Of a DNA stretch of 55,023 bases, positions 46,236 through 55,023 are shown one piece after another (position 1 is the first letter of the stretch; each line of letters starts with the position of its first letter). The notes beneath the pieces were generated by a model, which did no database searches, was not told the DNA's origin, and saw only the letters and a list, made by a program, of their open reading frames with translations. The translations under genes and the position numbers were made by a program. This DNA is from Candidatus Latescibacterota bacterium (GTDB lineage: Bacteria; Latescibacterota; UBA2968; UBA8231): assembly GCA_020852055.1 (NCBI GenBank), contig JADZBP010000053.1, positions 1 to 55,023 on the forward strand. Direction: 5' to 3'.

Positions 46236-48824
46236 ATGGTGGACTACTTTCTGTATCGCGGCGCGCGGACCCGGGAGATCTCCTTTCCCCTGGGGGGCAT
46301 CGGCACGGGTTGTATAGGCCTGGCCGGCAACGGCCGGCTGATCGACTGGGAGATTTTCAACAAACCCAACAAAGGCAGTACCAACGGTTTTACCCATTTC
46401 GCCATCCGCGCCGAGGATGGCGACGAAGTGCTGGAGGCGCGGGTGCTCAACGGCGACCTGCAGCCCCCCTACAGCGGCGAGCTGGGCAAAGCCATGTGGT
46501 CCTCCTTCGGCTGGGGCCCCTCGCGCGATTATCTGACCGGGCTGCCCCATTATCGCCAGGTCGAGTTCCGCGGCGAATATCCCTTGGCTGAACTGCGTTT
46601 CGTCGAGCCCAAATTCCCCGGCCAGGTGCGGTTGCGGGCCTTCAATCCCTTCATCCCCCTGGACGACAAAAACTCGGGCATCCCGGCGGCCTTCTTCGAG
46701 TTCGAGGTGGAGAACACCACCCGCCGCCCGCTGCGCTACACCCTGTGCGGCACGCTGAAGAATCCCCTGCCCAAGAACAATCTCCACCAGCTGCAACGCT
46801 CCGGCGGCCTCTCGCTGCTCCATCTGCGCTCCGACGCCTTCTGCGGCGGCGAGCCAGAGGCGGGGGATCTGTGCCTGGCCACCGACGCGGCCCAGACCAG
46901 CTGCCAGCGCTACTGGTACCGGGGGGCCTGGTTCGACAGCCTGGAGGTGTTCTGGCGCGACTTCACCCGGGCCGGCCGGCTCAAGGGGCGCGACTATGCG
47001 CCCGACCAGGCCGGTGAGGGCAACCACGCCAGCCTGGCGGCCCACCTGGAACTCAAGGCAGGGCAGCGCGGCCGGGTGCGTTTCATTATCTCGTGGAACT
47101 TCCCCAACTGCCAGAACTACTGGAACCCCAAGGCCGGCGAGTGCGCCGCCGAGTGCGGGGTGTCGGCCACCTGGAAAAATTACTATGCAACCCTCTTCGC
47201 CGACGCGCGGGCCAGCGCCCGCTACGGGCTGAAAAACTGGGATTCGCTGTACGCAAAAACCGCGCAGTTCAAGGACGCGCTCTTCAGCTCGGACCTGCCG
47301 CCGGCCGCCCTCGACGCGGTCTCGGCCAACCTCTCCATCCTCAAGAGCCCAACCGTGATGCGCCTGGAGGACGGCACCTTCTACGGCTGGGAGGGCTGCC
47401 ATGCCAACACCGGCTGCTGCGAGGGCTCCTGCACCCACGTGTGGAACTACGCCCAGGCCCTGGCCTTCCTCTTTCCCCAGCTCGAGCGCTCCATGCGCGA
47501 GGCCGACTATCACCACAACCTGCGCGAGGACGGCGGCATGCCCTTCCGCCTGCAACTGCCCCTGGGGGTGGAGGCCTCCAAGTTCCGGCCCTGCGCCGAC
47601 GGGCAGTTCGGCGGGGTGCTCAAGGTGTACCGGGACTGGAAGATCTCGGGGGACAGCCAGTGGCTGCGCTCGCTGTGGCCCCTGGTGCGGCGCTCCCTCG
47701 AATTCGCCTGGTCGCCGGCCAACGAGGACCAGTGGGACCCCGAGCAGACCGGGGTGCTGCAGGGCCGGCAGCATCACACCCTCGATATGGAGTTGTTTGG
47801 CCCCAACGCCTGGCTCAACGGTTTCTACCTGGGGGCGCTCAAGGCCGGGGCGGAGATGGCCGCCTTTCTCGGCGAGGAGGAGGCCGCCCGCCACTATCTG
47901 GAGATCTTCGCCCGCGGCAAGGCCTGGACCGACCAGCACCTGTTCAACGGCCAGTACTACCAGCAGCAGTTGGACCTGGGCGACCGCCAGGCCGCGGCCC
48001 GCTTCGGGGCCGAAGGCGCGTACTGGAGCGAGGAACACCGGGAATTGAAGTACCAGGTGGGAGAGGGTTGCGGCCTGGATCAGGTGCTGGCCCAGTGGCA
48101 CGCCAACCTCTACGGGCTGGGTGAGATCTTCGATCCGGGGCAGACCCGCAAGGCCCTGCGTTCGATATTCAGGTACAACTTCAAGCAACCCCTGCGCGAC
48201 CACTACAATCCCTGCCGGATCTACGCCCTCAACGACGAGGGCGGCCTGGTGATCTGTGAATGGCCGGCTGGCCGGCCCAAGCCGATGATCCCCCTGACCT
48301 ACGCCCAGGAGACCATGAACGGCTTCGAATACGCGGCGGCCATCCAGATGACCCAGAGCGGCCTGGTGAAGGAGGGCGCCAGAGCAGTGGCGGCCATCCG
48401 CCAGCGCTACGACGGGGAGCGGCGCAACCCCTGGAACGAGTTCGAATGCGGCAGCAACTACGCCCGGTCTATGGCCAGCTACGCCCTGCTCAACGCGTAC
48501 AGCGGCCTGCGCTTCGACCTGGTGCAGGGGCTGTTGGGCTTCGACCCGGTGCAATTGGTTCGGGGGCGCTTTAAATGTTTTTGGAGCCTGGGCACTGGCT
48601 GGGGTATGTTGGAGGTGGGGCCGCGCCGCGCCGGGGTGGTGGTGCAACAGGGCAAGCTGAGCCTGCGGGTACTGGAATTGCCCTTCCTGGCAGACCGACC
48701 GGTGCGCCAGGTGACCCTGGGCGGCAAAGGGGTGACTTTTACCCAGGAGGGCCCTTGTCTGAGGCTGAAGCGGCCGGCCAAGGTGGTCCCGGACCAGGTG
48801 CTGGAGGTCCGGTTCAGGAAGTAG
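46236..48824 (+). CDS. GH116 family glycoside hydrolase (GBA2-like)
   Basis: An 862-aa glycosidase of the family that includes bile-acid glucosylceramidase GBA2 and bacterial beta-glucosidases or beta-xylosidases. The N-terminal beta-sandwich (about 10-330) begins [19 protein letters not shown], the family's signature opening. The (alpha/alpha)6 catalytic domain (about 340-820) has [31 protein letters not shown] (candidate nucleophile E519) and [12 protein letters not shown] (acid/base region). No signal peptide is seen, so it acts in the cytoplasm or is exported another way. The ATG is only three bases past a GGAGG-type site; the GTG at 46239 has better spacing. It is divergent from the deacetylase operon. 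Confidence 0.92.
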   Translation: MVDYFLYRGARTREISFPLGGIGTGCIGLAGNGRLIDWEIFNKPNKGSTNGFTHFAIRAEDGDEVLEARVLNGDLQPPYSGELGKAMWSSFGWGPSRDYLTGLPHYRQVEFRGEYPLAELRFVEPKFPGQVRLRAFNPFIPLDDKNSGIPAAFFEFEVENTTRRPLRYTLCGTLKNPLPKNNLHQLQRSGGLSLLHLRSDAFCGGEPEAGDLCLATDAAQTSCQRYWYRGAWFDSLEVFWRDFTRAGRLKGRDYAPDQAGEGNHASLAAHLELKAGQRGRVRFIISWNFPNCQNYWNPKAGECAAECGVSATWKNYYATLFADARASARYGLKNWDSLYAKTAQFKDALFSSDLPPAALDAVSANLSILKSPTVMRLEDGTFYGWEGCHANTGCCEGSCTHVWNYAQALAFLFPQLERSMREADYHHNLREDGGMPFRLQLPLGVEASKFRPCADGQFGGVLKVYRDWKISGDSQWLRSLWPLVRRSLEFAWSPANEDQWDPEQTGVLQGRQHHTLDMELFGPNAWLNGFYLGALKAGAEMAAFLGEEEAARHYLEIFARGKAWTDQHLFNGQYYQQQLDLGDRQAAARFGAEGAYWSEEHRELKYQVGEGCGLDQVLAQWHANLYGLGEIFDPGQTRKALRSIFRYNFKQPLRDHYNPCRIYALNDEGGLVICEWPAGRPKPMIPLTYAQETMNGFEYAAAIQMTQSGLVKEGARAVAAIRQRYDGERRNPWNEFECGSNYARSMASYALLNAYSGLRFDLVQGLLGFDPVQLVRGRFKCFWSLGTGWGMLEVGPRRAGVVVQQGKLSLRVLELPFLADRPVRQVTLGGKGVTFTQEGPCLRLKRPAKVVPDQVLEVRFRK

Positions 48825-48834
48825 TGGAGGAGTC

Positions 48835-49506
48835 ATGGCCAGCAAGGTCGAACACCTGTTCAGCGCCGAGGAACAGGAGCGTATCGCGGCGGCGGTGAAA
48901 GCTGCCGAAGGGCACACCTCCGGCGAGATCGTGCCCTGCATCGTCGCCCAAGCCGACGAGTACGAGGAGGCGGTCTGGCGGGGCGGGGCCATTGCTGCTT
49001 TCCTGGTCTTCGCCGGCTTTTTCTGCCTGCGCGCCTTCACCACCACCTGGCTTCCCCTGGGCCTGGGGGCGATGGGGACCGGGGTGGTGCTGGCCGGGGG
49101 AGCGGGCATGTTGCTGGTCGAGTGGCTGCCCTCCCTGCGGCGATTGCTGGCCGGCGAGCAGTTGATCGACCGGCGTGTCACGCAGCGGGCCCTGCAGGCC
49201 TTTGTCGAGGAGGAGGTCTTCGCCACCCGCGAGCGCACCGGCATCCTGATTTTTGTCAGTCTGATGGAACACGAGGTGCGGGTGCTGGGGGATGCGGGCA
49301 TCAACGCCCGCGTGGATCAGGAAGAGTGGGAGGGGGTGGTGCGGCTCATCCTGCAGGGCATGCGCCAGGGCCGGCCCGCTCAGGGGTTGACCGAGGCCAT
49401 CGCCCAGTGCGGGGCGCTGCTGGAGCGCTGCGGGGTGGCGCGCCGGGCCGACGACACCGACGAACTGGGCAATGCCCCGCGCACCAGGGGGGAGGGCGAG
49501 GTATGA
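48835..49506 (+). CDS. TPM-domain membrane protein (first copy)
   Basis: A 223-aa protein with a TPM_phosphatase (TLP18.3/Psb32/MOLO-1) domain split by two membrane segments (about 48-65 and 72-93). It begins LFSAEEQERIAAAVKAAEGHTSGEIVP, the family's usual opening. The later RERTGILIFVSLMEHEVRVLGDAGIN block is the core strand pattern. The domain is thought to act in protein quality control or membrane homeostasis, with uncertain chemistry. It ends with ATGA overlapping the next gene (YgcG-like TPM), and LemA follows. This TPM-TPM-LemA set is a recurring bacterial cluster. Confidence 0.87.
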   Translation: MASKVEHLFSAEEQERIAAAVKAAEGHTSGEIVPCIVAQADEYEEAVWRGGAIAAFLVFAGFFCLRAFTTTWLPLGLGAMGTGVVLAGGAGMLLVEWLPSLRRLLAGEQLIDRRVTQRALQAFVEEEVFATRERTGILIFVSLMEHEVRVLGDAGINARVDQEEWEGVVRLILQGMRQGRPAQGLTEAIAQCGALLERCGVARRADDTDELGNAPRTRGEGEV

Positions 49507-50426
49507 AGGCCCTGCTGGTACTGGCCCTGTGCCTGCTGCCACTGGCGGTGCCGGCGCTGGAGGTGCCGCCCCTGAGGGCCCGGGTCAACGACACCGCCGG
49601 CCTGCTCTCGCCGAGCACGGCCACCCTGCTCGAATCCCTGCTCAAGGCCCACGAGGATTCCACCTCCAACCAGGTGACCCTGCTCACCATCCCCTCGCTG
49701 GAGGGCGAGGACCTGGAGGGCTTCAGCATGCGGGTGGCCGAGGCGTGGAAACCGGGGCAGGCCAAAAAGGACAACGGGGTGTTGCTGCTGGTGGCCCGCG
49801 ACGACCGGGAGGTGCGCATCGAGGTGGGCGGCGGCCTGGAAGGCGCGTTGCCCGACATCACCTGCGGCCGTATCATCCGCAATGAGATCGTGCCCCGCTT
49901 CCGCGAGGGCGACTACGACGGGGGCATCCTGCACGGGACCGGGGCGATCCTGGCGGCCATCGGCGGGGTTTACCCGGCCGAGGCGCCCGCAGGGGAAGGC
50001 GGTGCCGCCGGCAAGGGTGGGGACGAGTGGTGGGGGCTGGTGCTGGTCGGGCTCTTCGTCTTTCTCAGGCTGGTGAAATCCGCCCTCTTCACCTCCGGCC
50101 TGGTCGGCTGGCTGGTCTATCTGGTGCTGGTGCCGGTGTGGGTGGTGCTCGGGGTGGTAGTCGGGGGAGTGATCGGGATCTGGCTGGGCCTGGGGCTGGC
50201 CGGCCTGCTGATCGTGGGGCTGGGGGTGCTGCGCCTGATCTTCTCGCTCACCGGGTTGGGCCGGCGCTGGTCGCCGGGCCGGTCGTCGGGGCGGCGCGGC
50301 GGCCAGGGTCCGATTTTCTGGGGGGCTCTGTCAGGCGGGAGCGGGCGGAGTTCAGGCGGATTCTCGGGTGGTTTTTCGGGCGGCGGCGGCAGTGTCTCGG
50401 GGGGCGGGGCTTCGGGCAAATGGTAG
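49503..50426 (+). CDS. YgcG-like TPM-domain protein with glycine/serine-rich tail
   Basis: A 307-aa exported protein. Signal peptide 1-19, TPM domain about 25-155 (VNDTAGLLSPSTATLLESLLKAHED; NGVLLLVARDDREVRIEVGGGLEG; GDYDGGILHGTGAI), membrane segments about 180-195, 203-220 and 225-258, then a Gly/Ser-rich tail (GGSGRSSGGFSGGFSGGGGS) typical of YgcG proteins. The ATG lies inside the stop of the preceding TPM gene (ATGA). LemA starts 34 bases later, with GAGGAGAGG in the gap. Confidence 0.9.
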   Translation: MKALLVLALCLLPLAVPALEVPPLRARVNDTAGLLSPSTATLLESLLKAHEDSTSNQVTLLTIPSLEGEDLEGFSMRVAEAWKPGQAKKDNGVLLLVARDDREVRIEVGGGLEGALPDITCGRIIRNEIVPRFREGDYDGGILHGTGAILAAIGGVYPAEAPAGEGGAAGKGGDEWWGLVLVGLFVFLRLVKSALFTSGLVGWLVYLVLVPVWVVLGVVVGGVIGIWLGLGLAGLLIVGLGVLRLIFSLTGLGRRWSPGRSSGRRGGQGPIFWGALSGGSGRSSGGFSGGFSGGGGSVSGGGASGKW

Positions 50427-50460
50427 GTGCGAACAACAACACTGAACGAGGAGAGGATCG

Positions 50461-51051
50461 GTGAAGAACTGGAGGATCATCCCCCTGCTCATCGCCCTGT
50501 GCGGCCTGTCGGCCTGCGGCTACAACCGCCTCCAGGTGCTCGACGAGGAGATCAAGGCCAACTGGGCCGAGGTGCTCAATCAGTACCAGCGCCGCGCCGA
50601 CCTGGTGCCGAACCTGGTCAGCGTGGTCAAGGGGTACGCCACCCACGAGCAGGAGGTGCTGGAGGGGGTGGCCCAGGCCCGATCCCGGGCCGGCTCTATC
50701 GCCGCCACCCCGGAGTTGATCAACGACGAGGCGGCCTTCGCCCGTTTCCAGCAGGCCCAGCAGGGCCTGAGTTCGGCGCTCTCGCGCCTGCTGGTGGTGG
50801 CCGAGAACTACCCCCAGCTCAAGGCCGACGGGCTCTTCCAGGATCTGCAGACCCAGTTGGAGGGGACCGAGAACCGCATCACCACGGCCCGGCGGCGCTA
50901 CATCGAAGCGGTGAAGGAGTACAACATCGCGGTGCGCAGCTTCCCCTCTAACCTGACGGCGATGCTCTTCGGCCACCACACCAAGCCGACCTTTGCGGTC
51001 GAGAACGAGGCGGAGATCTCCAAAGCGCCGAAGGTGGATTTCGGGAAGTGA
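50461..51051 (+). CDS. lemA: LemA family protein
   Basis: A 196-aa LemA protein: an N-terminal membrane/lipoprotein-like segment (1-18, ending SACG) followed by a four-helix bundle. YNRLQVLDEEIKANWAEVLNQYQRRADLVPNLV is the diagnostic opening, and the TQLEGTENRITTARRRYIEAVKEYN helix follows. Its function is poorly known; it clusters with TPM-domain genes, as here. The GTG start has GAGGAG at good spacing. Its stop lies one base from the stop of the convergent glycosyltransferase gene. Confidence 0.93.
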   Translation: MKNWRIIPLLIALCGLSACGYNRLQVLDEEIKANWAEVLNQYQRRADLVPNLVSVVKGYATHEQEVLEGVAQARSRAGSIAATPELINDEAAFARFQQAQQGLSSALSRLLVVAENYPQLKADGLFQDLQTQLEGTENRITTARRRYIEAVKEYNIAVRSFPSNLTAMLFGHHTKPTFAVENEAEISKAPKVDFGK

Positions 51052-51052
51052 G

Positions 51053-52009
51053 CTACTGCCGGTCCTGCTGGTCGAGTTCGAGTTTCTTGACGCGGGCGAG
51101 GGTCTCTTCGAGCATGCTGCGGTTGGTGGCGATCAGGTCGGCGACGATGCCGGTGAGGAACATCTGAAAGCCGGCCAGGAGCAGGATGGCCGCCAGGATC
51201 AGGGACTGGATGTGGGTAAAGCCCTGGTCGGTGAAGAGGAAGTAGTAGACGAAACGCAGGCCCAGCAGCACCCCGCCGGCAAAGGCCAGGGTGCCGAAGA
51301 GGGCGAAGATGCGCAGGGCCTGGTACCGGGCGTAGGTGCGCAGGCTGATCAGGCCCGACTTGAAGACGAACTCGCCGATGTTGGAGAAGAGGCGGGATTC
51401 GCGGGCCTTGGGGTTGGTGCGGATGGGCAGACAGACCACGGCGAGGCGGTCCTGGCCGGCCTTGACCACGTGTTCGGCGGTGTGGTCGAAGTTGGTGAAG
51501 GTGGACAGGCTGATGGCGGCCTGCCGGCTGTAGGCGCGGAAACCGCTGGCCACGTCGGGCACCTTGATGCCGGCCATACGACTGATGACCCGGCTGCCGG
51601 CTCCCTGCAAAAAACGTTTGATGGGCGAGAAGTGACCGATGGCCCCGGTCTGGCGGTCGCCGATGACCAGATCGGCGCGGCCCTCGAGGATGGGTTTGAC
51701 CAGCAGGGCGATGTCGCCGCCGAAGTACTGGTTGTCCCCGTCGGTGTTGACGATGATGTCGGCCCCCAGCTTCAGGCAGGTGTCGAAGCCGGCCTTGAAG
51801 GCGTGGCCCAGGCCGCGGTTGCGGGGGAAGCGCACCACGTGATCGACCCCCAGTTCGCGGGCCACGGCGCTGGTGCGGTCGGTGGAACCGTCGTCGATGA
51901 CCAGGATCTCGACCTGGTCGATGCCCTCGATCTGCCGGGGGATGTCCTTGACGGTGGCGGGCAGGGTGTCTTCTTCGTTGAGGCAGGGGATCTGGACGAT
52001 CAGCTTCAT
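51053..52009 (-). CDS. Family 2 glycosyltransferase (DPM/polyisoprenyl-glycosyl type)
   Basis: A 318-aa membrane-associated glycosyltransferase. The GT-A domain covers about 1-215: IPCLNEEDTLPATV, VIDDGSTDRT, the VNTDGDNQY metal-binding block with DGD, and the GFRAYSR region. Two C-terminal TM helices (about 230-255 and 270-295) resemble dolichyl-phosphate sugar synthases, which load sugars on a polyprenyl carrier. It may supply lipid-linked sugars for the exopolysaccharide route seen elsewhere in the window. The ATG lies two bases after the stop of the flavin reductase gene, so they are coupled. Confidence 0.92.
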   Translation of the reverse strand: MKLIVQIPCLNEEDTLPATVKDIPRQIEGIDQVEILVIDDGSTDRTSAVARELGVDHVVRFPRNRGLGHAFKAGFDTCLKLGADIIVNTDGDNQYFGGDIALLVKPILEGRADLVIGDRQTGAIGHFSPIKRFLQGAGSRVISRMAGIKVPDVASGFRAYSRQAAISLSTFTNFDHTAEHVVKAGQDRLAVVCLPIRTNPKARESRLFSNIGEFVFKSGLISLRTYARYQALRIFALFGTLAFAGGVLLGLRFVYYFLFTDQGFTHIQSLILAAILLLAGFQMFLTGIVADLIATNRSMLEETLARVKKLELDQQDRQ

Positions 52010-52011
52010 AC

Positions 52012-52899
52012 CTAGCCCCAGCTCTCCTGCTTGACCTGCTTGCGGTCGAGGCCCACCTCGTGTAACAGGGCCACCATGTGTTCGACGAAACGCGGGGTGG
52101 GTTCGACGCCCCGGTCGCGGGCGACCTTGCGCTCGTGGGGGGTGATGCCCGGGCCGCAGGTGAAGGCCAGGGCGCGGCCGGGATCGGCAATCACCTGTTC
52201 GAGCAACTCCTTGGTGACCCGGCCGCGGCGGCCGCCGCGCAGCCCGGTGGGTTCCTCGCGGGTGAGGCAGTGGACCACCTCGATCTGCTCGGGATGCTGG
52301 CGCTGCAATTCCTCGAAATCCTGATAGTAGATGATGTCCTGGCGGGTCTTGCTGCTGTAGAGCAGGGTATGGCGGAAGGGTTCGCCCCGGTGCAGGCTGG
52401 ACTTGATGATGCCGAGGCTGGGCACGATGCCGCTGCCGGCGCAGACGTGCACCACCTGGTCGATGCGGCCCACGGCGTCGGGCGGGATGGTGTAGGCGCC
52501 GGTGAAGCCGCTGATCACCAGGCGGGTGCCCACCGGGGTATGGTGGGCCAGCAGGGGGGAGAGCACCGGCGGATAGGGGGTCTCGCCGCTCTGGTAGGTC
52601 TCCTCCTTGACAGTGATCACCACGTGTTCTTCGTGCGGGGCCGATCCGAGGGAGTAGGCGCGCGGTTTTTCCTTGCTGCCCTTGATATCCTCGAGGTGGG
52701 CGATGAAGTGCTTGAGCACCGAGAACTGGTGGGGATCGACGGTACAGAAGTGCCCGGCTTCGTACTCGAAAGGCTCGTCGGCGGCGAAGAAGAGCGAGGT
52801 GGTGTCGGCGGTCTCGCGCCGCACCCGCGCTACCACCACCTCCAGTTCGCGGACGCGCCGCCGTTCGCGCTTCTCGGTGGCCGGGGCGGACTCGGCCAT
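52012..52899 (-). CDS. FAD/NAD(P)-binding oxidoreductase
   Basis: A 295-aa ferredoxin-NADP reductase-fold enzyme. The FAD site is RAYSLGS at 80-86. The NAD(P) site has CAGSGIVP at about 153-160 and a distal CGPG block. There is no 2Fe-2S ferredoxin cysteine cluster at either end. It resembles the reductase half of ring oxygenases (BoxA/PaaE-like) but lacks the Fe-S domain, so its partner must be separate. The ATG at 52899 has GGGGAAG at good spacing; a GTG at 52905 overlaps the previous stop. DUF5069 precedes it on the strand. Confidence 0.8.
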   Translation of the reverse strand: MAESAPATEKRERRRVRELEVVVARVRRETADTTSLFFAADEPFEYEAGHFCTVDPHQFSVLKHFIAHLEDIKGSKEKPRAYSLGSAPHEEHVVITVKEETYQSGETPYPPVLSPLLAHHTPVGTRLVISGFTGAYTIPPDAVGRIDQVVHVCAGSGIVPSLGIIKSSLHRGEPFRHTLLYSSKTRQDIIYYQDFEELQRQHPEQIEVVHCLTREEPTGLRGGRRGRVTKELLEQVIADPGRALAFTCGPGITPHERKVARDRGVEPTPRFVEHMVALLHEVGLDRKQVKQESWG

Positions 52900-52901
52900 G
52901 G

Positions 52902-53171
52902 TCACTTCCCCTTTTGGGCCAGGTGCGCCTTCATGCGCTTGATGACCTCGTCGTCGTCGGCGGAGGCCGTCACCAGCGCGGTGAATTCCTCGGCCGAGAG
53001 CTGCATCTCGCGCAAAAAGGCCTGGTCCGCCGGGCAGGGGTAGATGTAATCGCCGATGCGGCCCTCGGCAAAGGCCCGGGCCTTGTCGGTGGCGCGCGCC
53101 AGCCAGGGGATGTTGCCGATGACCAGGCCCCGGGCCCGCGGCTTGAAGTCGAGTGTCTGTTCTTCCTTCAT
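52902..53171 (-). CDS. DUF5069 family small protein
   Basis: An 89-aa protein with the DUF5069 signature: LARATDKARA, GRIGDYIYPCPADQAFL and the EEFTALVTASADDDEV helix. Its role is unknown. The ATG overlaps the stop of the kinase-like gene by four bases (53168-53171), and its own stop is followed directly by the reductase start. It is thus the middle of a tightly coupled set and is probably functionally linked to the oxidoreductase or the kinase-like protein. Confidence 0.85.
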   Translation of the reverse strand: MKEEQTLDFKPRARGLVIGNIPWLARATDKARAFAEGRIGDYIYPCPADQAFLREMQLSAEEFTALVTASADDDEVIKRMKAHLAQKGK

Positions 53172-54178
53172 GCCAAAACCTTTCTGATCGTGACGGCCCA
53201 GAGGTCGGTGCTCAAGGGCAGGCGCAGGCACCGGACCAGTTGACCCAGGCGCGGCGACAGGGGCGCCCAGGCCCGCAACAAGGCCGCGTTTTCGCCAGGG
53301 GCGTCGAGGGCCTGGCCCAGCATGGCGGCGGCATTGAGGCAGAAGACGAGGTGGTGGTAGGCCAGGGCGCGGGCGGCATCTTCATCCGTTCGCGCGGCGT
53401 AGCGCTCCACCTGATCCTGGTCGAAGAGGGAGCCAAAGCCAGACCTTAAGGTATTAGTATACTGCACCAGGCGGCGTTCAGTCCAGTCCCAGCCGAGCTT
53501 GGCGAACTCGATGAAGCGCAGGGTTGCCAGGGCGGGTTCGACGACGATATTGCGCGGGTTGTAGTCGGTGGTTCCCAGGCTGGGCGGGCGGGCGGCGAGG
53601 AAGGCGCAGACCTGTTCCAGAGCCTGCCTGGCCGGCTCCAGGATTGCGGGGCTGGCCTCGCTCTGGCGGGCCAGCCATTCGAGGCCGAAGCGGGCGCGGG
53701 CCGTGGCTTCGGCCCAGTGTTCGAGTAGGATTTCGGGCTGGGCCTGAGGCATCACCCGGCGGCCCAACGAGTCCTGGTGCTGGCGCAGCACCGTCTCGAT
53801 GTGCAACAGGCCCTCGATCACCTGCGGCAGGTACGCCGGATGGTGGGCCTGCTCGAGGGTCTGGCTGCCGCAATACTCGAAGAAGATGAACTGGGCCCGA
53901 GGGTCGCTGCCCAGCACCCGGGGCACCGGGCAGCCGGCCTGGCCGAGCAGGCCGAGCACCTCGGTCTCGACGGCGAGCAGGTCATGCGGCTGATCCTGGG
54001 CCAGGAAACCCCAGAGCTGGTGTTTGGCCACCAGCCGGCGCCTGTCCTCAAGGGTGACCAGCCAGACCTCCCCGGTCAGGGGGGAGATGCTGGCGACGGT
54101 GGCGCTGGGGAGCACCTGGGGCACGAAGCCCCGCAGGTACTCGGCTGCCGCGTCCGGGTCAGCCGGAGAAATCGCCAA
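53168..54178 (-). CDS. Aminoglycoside phosphotransferase/kinase-like protein
   Basis: A 336-aa protein with an APH/choline-kinase-like fold. The probable ATP lysine is K52 (LVAKHQ). The catalytic loop reads TTDYNPRN (D205, N210) instead of HGDxxxxN, and the DFG-like acidic spot is FIEFAK (E224). A small-molecule kinase is likely, but the changed loop leaves activity unproven. It starts with TTG at 54178, inside the end of the PA-IL-like gene (20-base overlap), with a weak ribosome-binding site; a later start is possible but lacks a good candidate. It is not evidence of antibiotic resistance. Confidence 0.7.
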   Translation of the reverse strand: MAISPADPDAAAEYLRGFVPQVLPSATVASISPLTGEVWLVTLEDRRRLVAKHQLWGFLAQDQPHDLLAVETEVLGLLGQAGCPVPRVLGSDPRAQFIFFEYCGSQTLEQAHHPAYLPQVIEGLLHIETVLRQHQDSLGRRVMPQAQPEILLEHWAEATARARFGLEWLARQSEASPAILEPARQALEQVCAFLAARPPSLGTTDYNPRNIVVEPALATLRFIEFAKLGWDWTERRLVQYTNTLRSGFGSLFDQDQVERYAARTDEDAARALAYHHLVFCLNAAAMLGQALDAPGENAALLRAWAPLSPRLGQLVRCLRLPLSTDLWAVTIRKVLA

Positions 54179-54539
54179 AGACGATGACCTGGGAGAGCAG
54201 CTTGCCGGCCTGGCAATGGCGCTGGGGGTGTTCGTTCATGGCGAAGTAGAGGATGCCCTCGCCCTCGGCGCGGAAATCGCTGCGGCTGCCCACGGCAAAG
54301 GGGCGGCCCTCGCCGACGCGGGCGATGAGGGCGCCCACATTGGCCCCCGGCAGCAGATACCCCTCGCCGGCCTGGAGGTTGTACACCCCGTCAGCGCCGC
54401 ACCAGACGATCTGGTTCTGCATGTCGGGAGACCAGGTCTCCTCGGTGTCGATGACCACCCGTTGGCCCGCCTGCAGGCGGATGAGGGTGTCCTGCCACTG
54501 GGGGCTGGGACGGACGGTGCGCAGTATGGTGACGGCCAT
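54159..54539 (-). CDS. PA-IL (LecA)-like carbohydrate-binding domain protein
   Basis: A 126-aa single-domain jelly-roll protein. LIRLQAGQRVVIDTEETW, YLLPGANVGALIARVGEG and RPFAVGSRSDF followed by GILYFAMNEH match the galactose-binding lectin PA-IL pattern, including the calcium-ligand area. The NEH replaces the YND calcium residue set, so calcium-dependent sugar binding is uncertain. No signal peptide. The ATG has AGGA about 13 bases upstream. Its 3' end overlaps the kinase-like gene. Confidence 0.6.
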   Translation of the reverse strand: MAVTILRTVRPSPQWQDTLIRLQAGQRVVIDTEETWSPDMQNQIVWCGADGVYNLQAGEGYLLPGANVGALIARVGEGRPFAVGSRSDFRAEGEGILYFAMNEHPQRHCQAGKLLSQVIVFGDFSG

Positions 54540-54626
54540 GGCCTAGGTCCTGGTTGATGGTCTGGGGAAACTCGATATTAAAGAAGCGGATAACCCCCCA
54601 TGGAGCAACCCTGCCGGGAGAGAAAG

Positions 54627-55023
54627 ATGCCTGCCCCAGACCGCGACCCCCATCTGCTTTTGTTGAGCGAATTGTTGCAGATCCCCGCTCCCTCGGGCCG
54701 CGAGGAGCGCATGGCGGCCCGGGTCATGCAGCACATAGAGGCCCTGGGCGGGTCACCCCGGATCGATCCGCAGGGCAATGTGTGGGTGGAGATCGCCGGC
54801 TGCCAGCCCGAGCTGGGACCAGTGGCCCTGGCCAGCCACCTCGACGAGATCGCCGCGGTGATCACCGCCGTCGAGCCGGATGGACAGCTCCGGGTGCAGC
54901 GCAGCGGCGGGCTCTATCCGTGGAAGCTGGGGGAGGGCCCGATGCTGATCGTCGGCGAGGGCGAGAGCCTGGTCCCCGCCCATCTGGGCTTTGGCTCGGG
55001 TCACACTAACGACCCGCAGGACC
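54627..55023 (+). CDS. M42 family aminopeptidase, N-terminal fragment (cut by window edge)
   Basis: The first 132 codons of an aminopeptidase of the M42 (glutamyl aminopeptidase/FrvX-like) family. LLSELLQIPAPSGREERM is the family start, and SHLDEIAAVITAV holds the HxD metal-site region (usually HMDEIG). PHLLLL and GNVWVEI are the other conserved blocks. The ATG has a GGGAG ribosome-binding site about 6 bases upstream. The rest, including further metal ligands, lies beyond 55023. The 87-bp gap before it separates it from the divergent PA-IL-like gene. Confidence 0.85.
   Translation, partial: MPAPDRDPHLLLLSELLQIPAPSGREERMAARVMQHIEALGGSPRIDPQGNVWVEIAGCQPELGPVALASHLDEIAAVITAVEPDGQLRVQRSGGLYPWKLGEGPMLIVGEGESLVPAHLGFGSGHTNDPQD

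Noticed and set aside
53168..54178. Antibiotic resistance gene
   Set aside because: Only a general APH-like fold is present, with an altered catalytic loop, no resistance context and no mobile element nearby.

Overview
This is a gene-dense, GC-rich bacterial chromosome segment with about 45 protein-coding genes. No rRNA, tRNA, CRISPR array, insertion sequence or phage gene was recognised. A TonB-dependent receptor with a carboxypeptidase-like N-terminal domain is paired with a DUF4249 lipoprotein, and a hybrid kinase carries regulator-propeller and Y_Y_Y domains. With the many enolase-superfamily, uroporphyrinogen-decarboxylase-like, phytanoyl-CoA-dioxygenase-like and creatininase genes, these suggest a Gram-negative of the Fibrobacterota-Chlorobiota-Bacteroidota (FCB) superphylum, perhaps a Latescibacterota- or KSB1-like lineage. 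That placement is inferred from gene content only.

Layout. 1-1171 (minus): the start of a YugP-like zinc peptidase gene and two Hsp20 genes behind an excellent sigma-54 promoter. 1506-17552: mostly carbon metabolism on the plus strand (pckA, double metallo-beta-lactamase protein, M55 peptidase, glycosidase-like barrel, three enolase-superfamily enzymes, URO-D-like protein with an in-frame stop near its end, creatininase, AI-2E permease, fbp), with queC/queE and a divergent PhyH pair inside it. 17569-32840: a signalling island. It holds a 1657-aa propeller hybrid kinase, a sigma-54 activator with an atypical winged-helix C-terminus, a secreted DM9-repeat protein behind its own sigma-54 promoter and palindromic upstream site, a cytosolic REC-GAF-kinase-REC protein, a short DUF342/FapA protein, and a 1142-aa fusion of an ABC exporter to a degenerate GGDEF, a receiver and a GAF domain.

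32857-42859 (minus): DUF4249 lipoprotein, TonB receptor, dut, Wzz-like, Wza-like, ugd, TatD and argC, consistent with exopolysaccharide export plus housekeeping genes. argC lies behind a strong promoter with an ArgR-box-like site. 43015-51051: a BNR-propeller protein, two minus-strand lipoproteins (one a polysaccharide deacetylase), a GH116 glycosidase, and a TPM/TPM/LemA cluster. 51053-54539 (minus): glycosyltransferase 2, flavin reductase, DUF5069, kinase-like and PA-IL-like genes. The right edge cuts an M42 aminopeptidase gene.

The best candidate for an undescribed system is 17569-32840. A tightly packed two-component/sigma-54 pair appears to control one secreted lectin-like, glycine/alanine-rich membrane-active-looking protein. 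Next to it is a translationally coupled three-gene operon that joins a hybrid kinase, a DUF342 scaffold and an ABC exporter carrying its own signalling domains. All positions and start choices come from reading the sequence; no database search was run.
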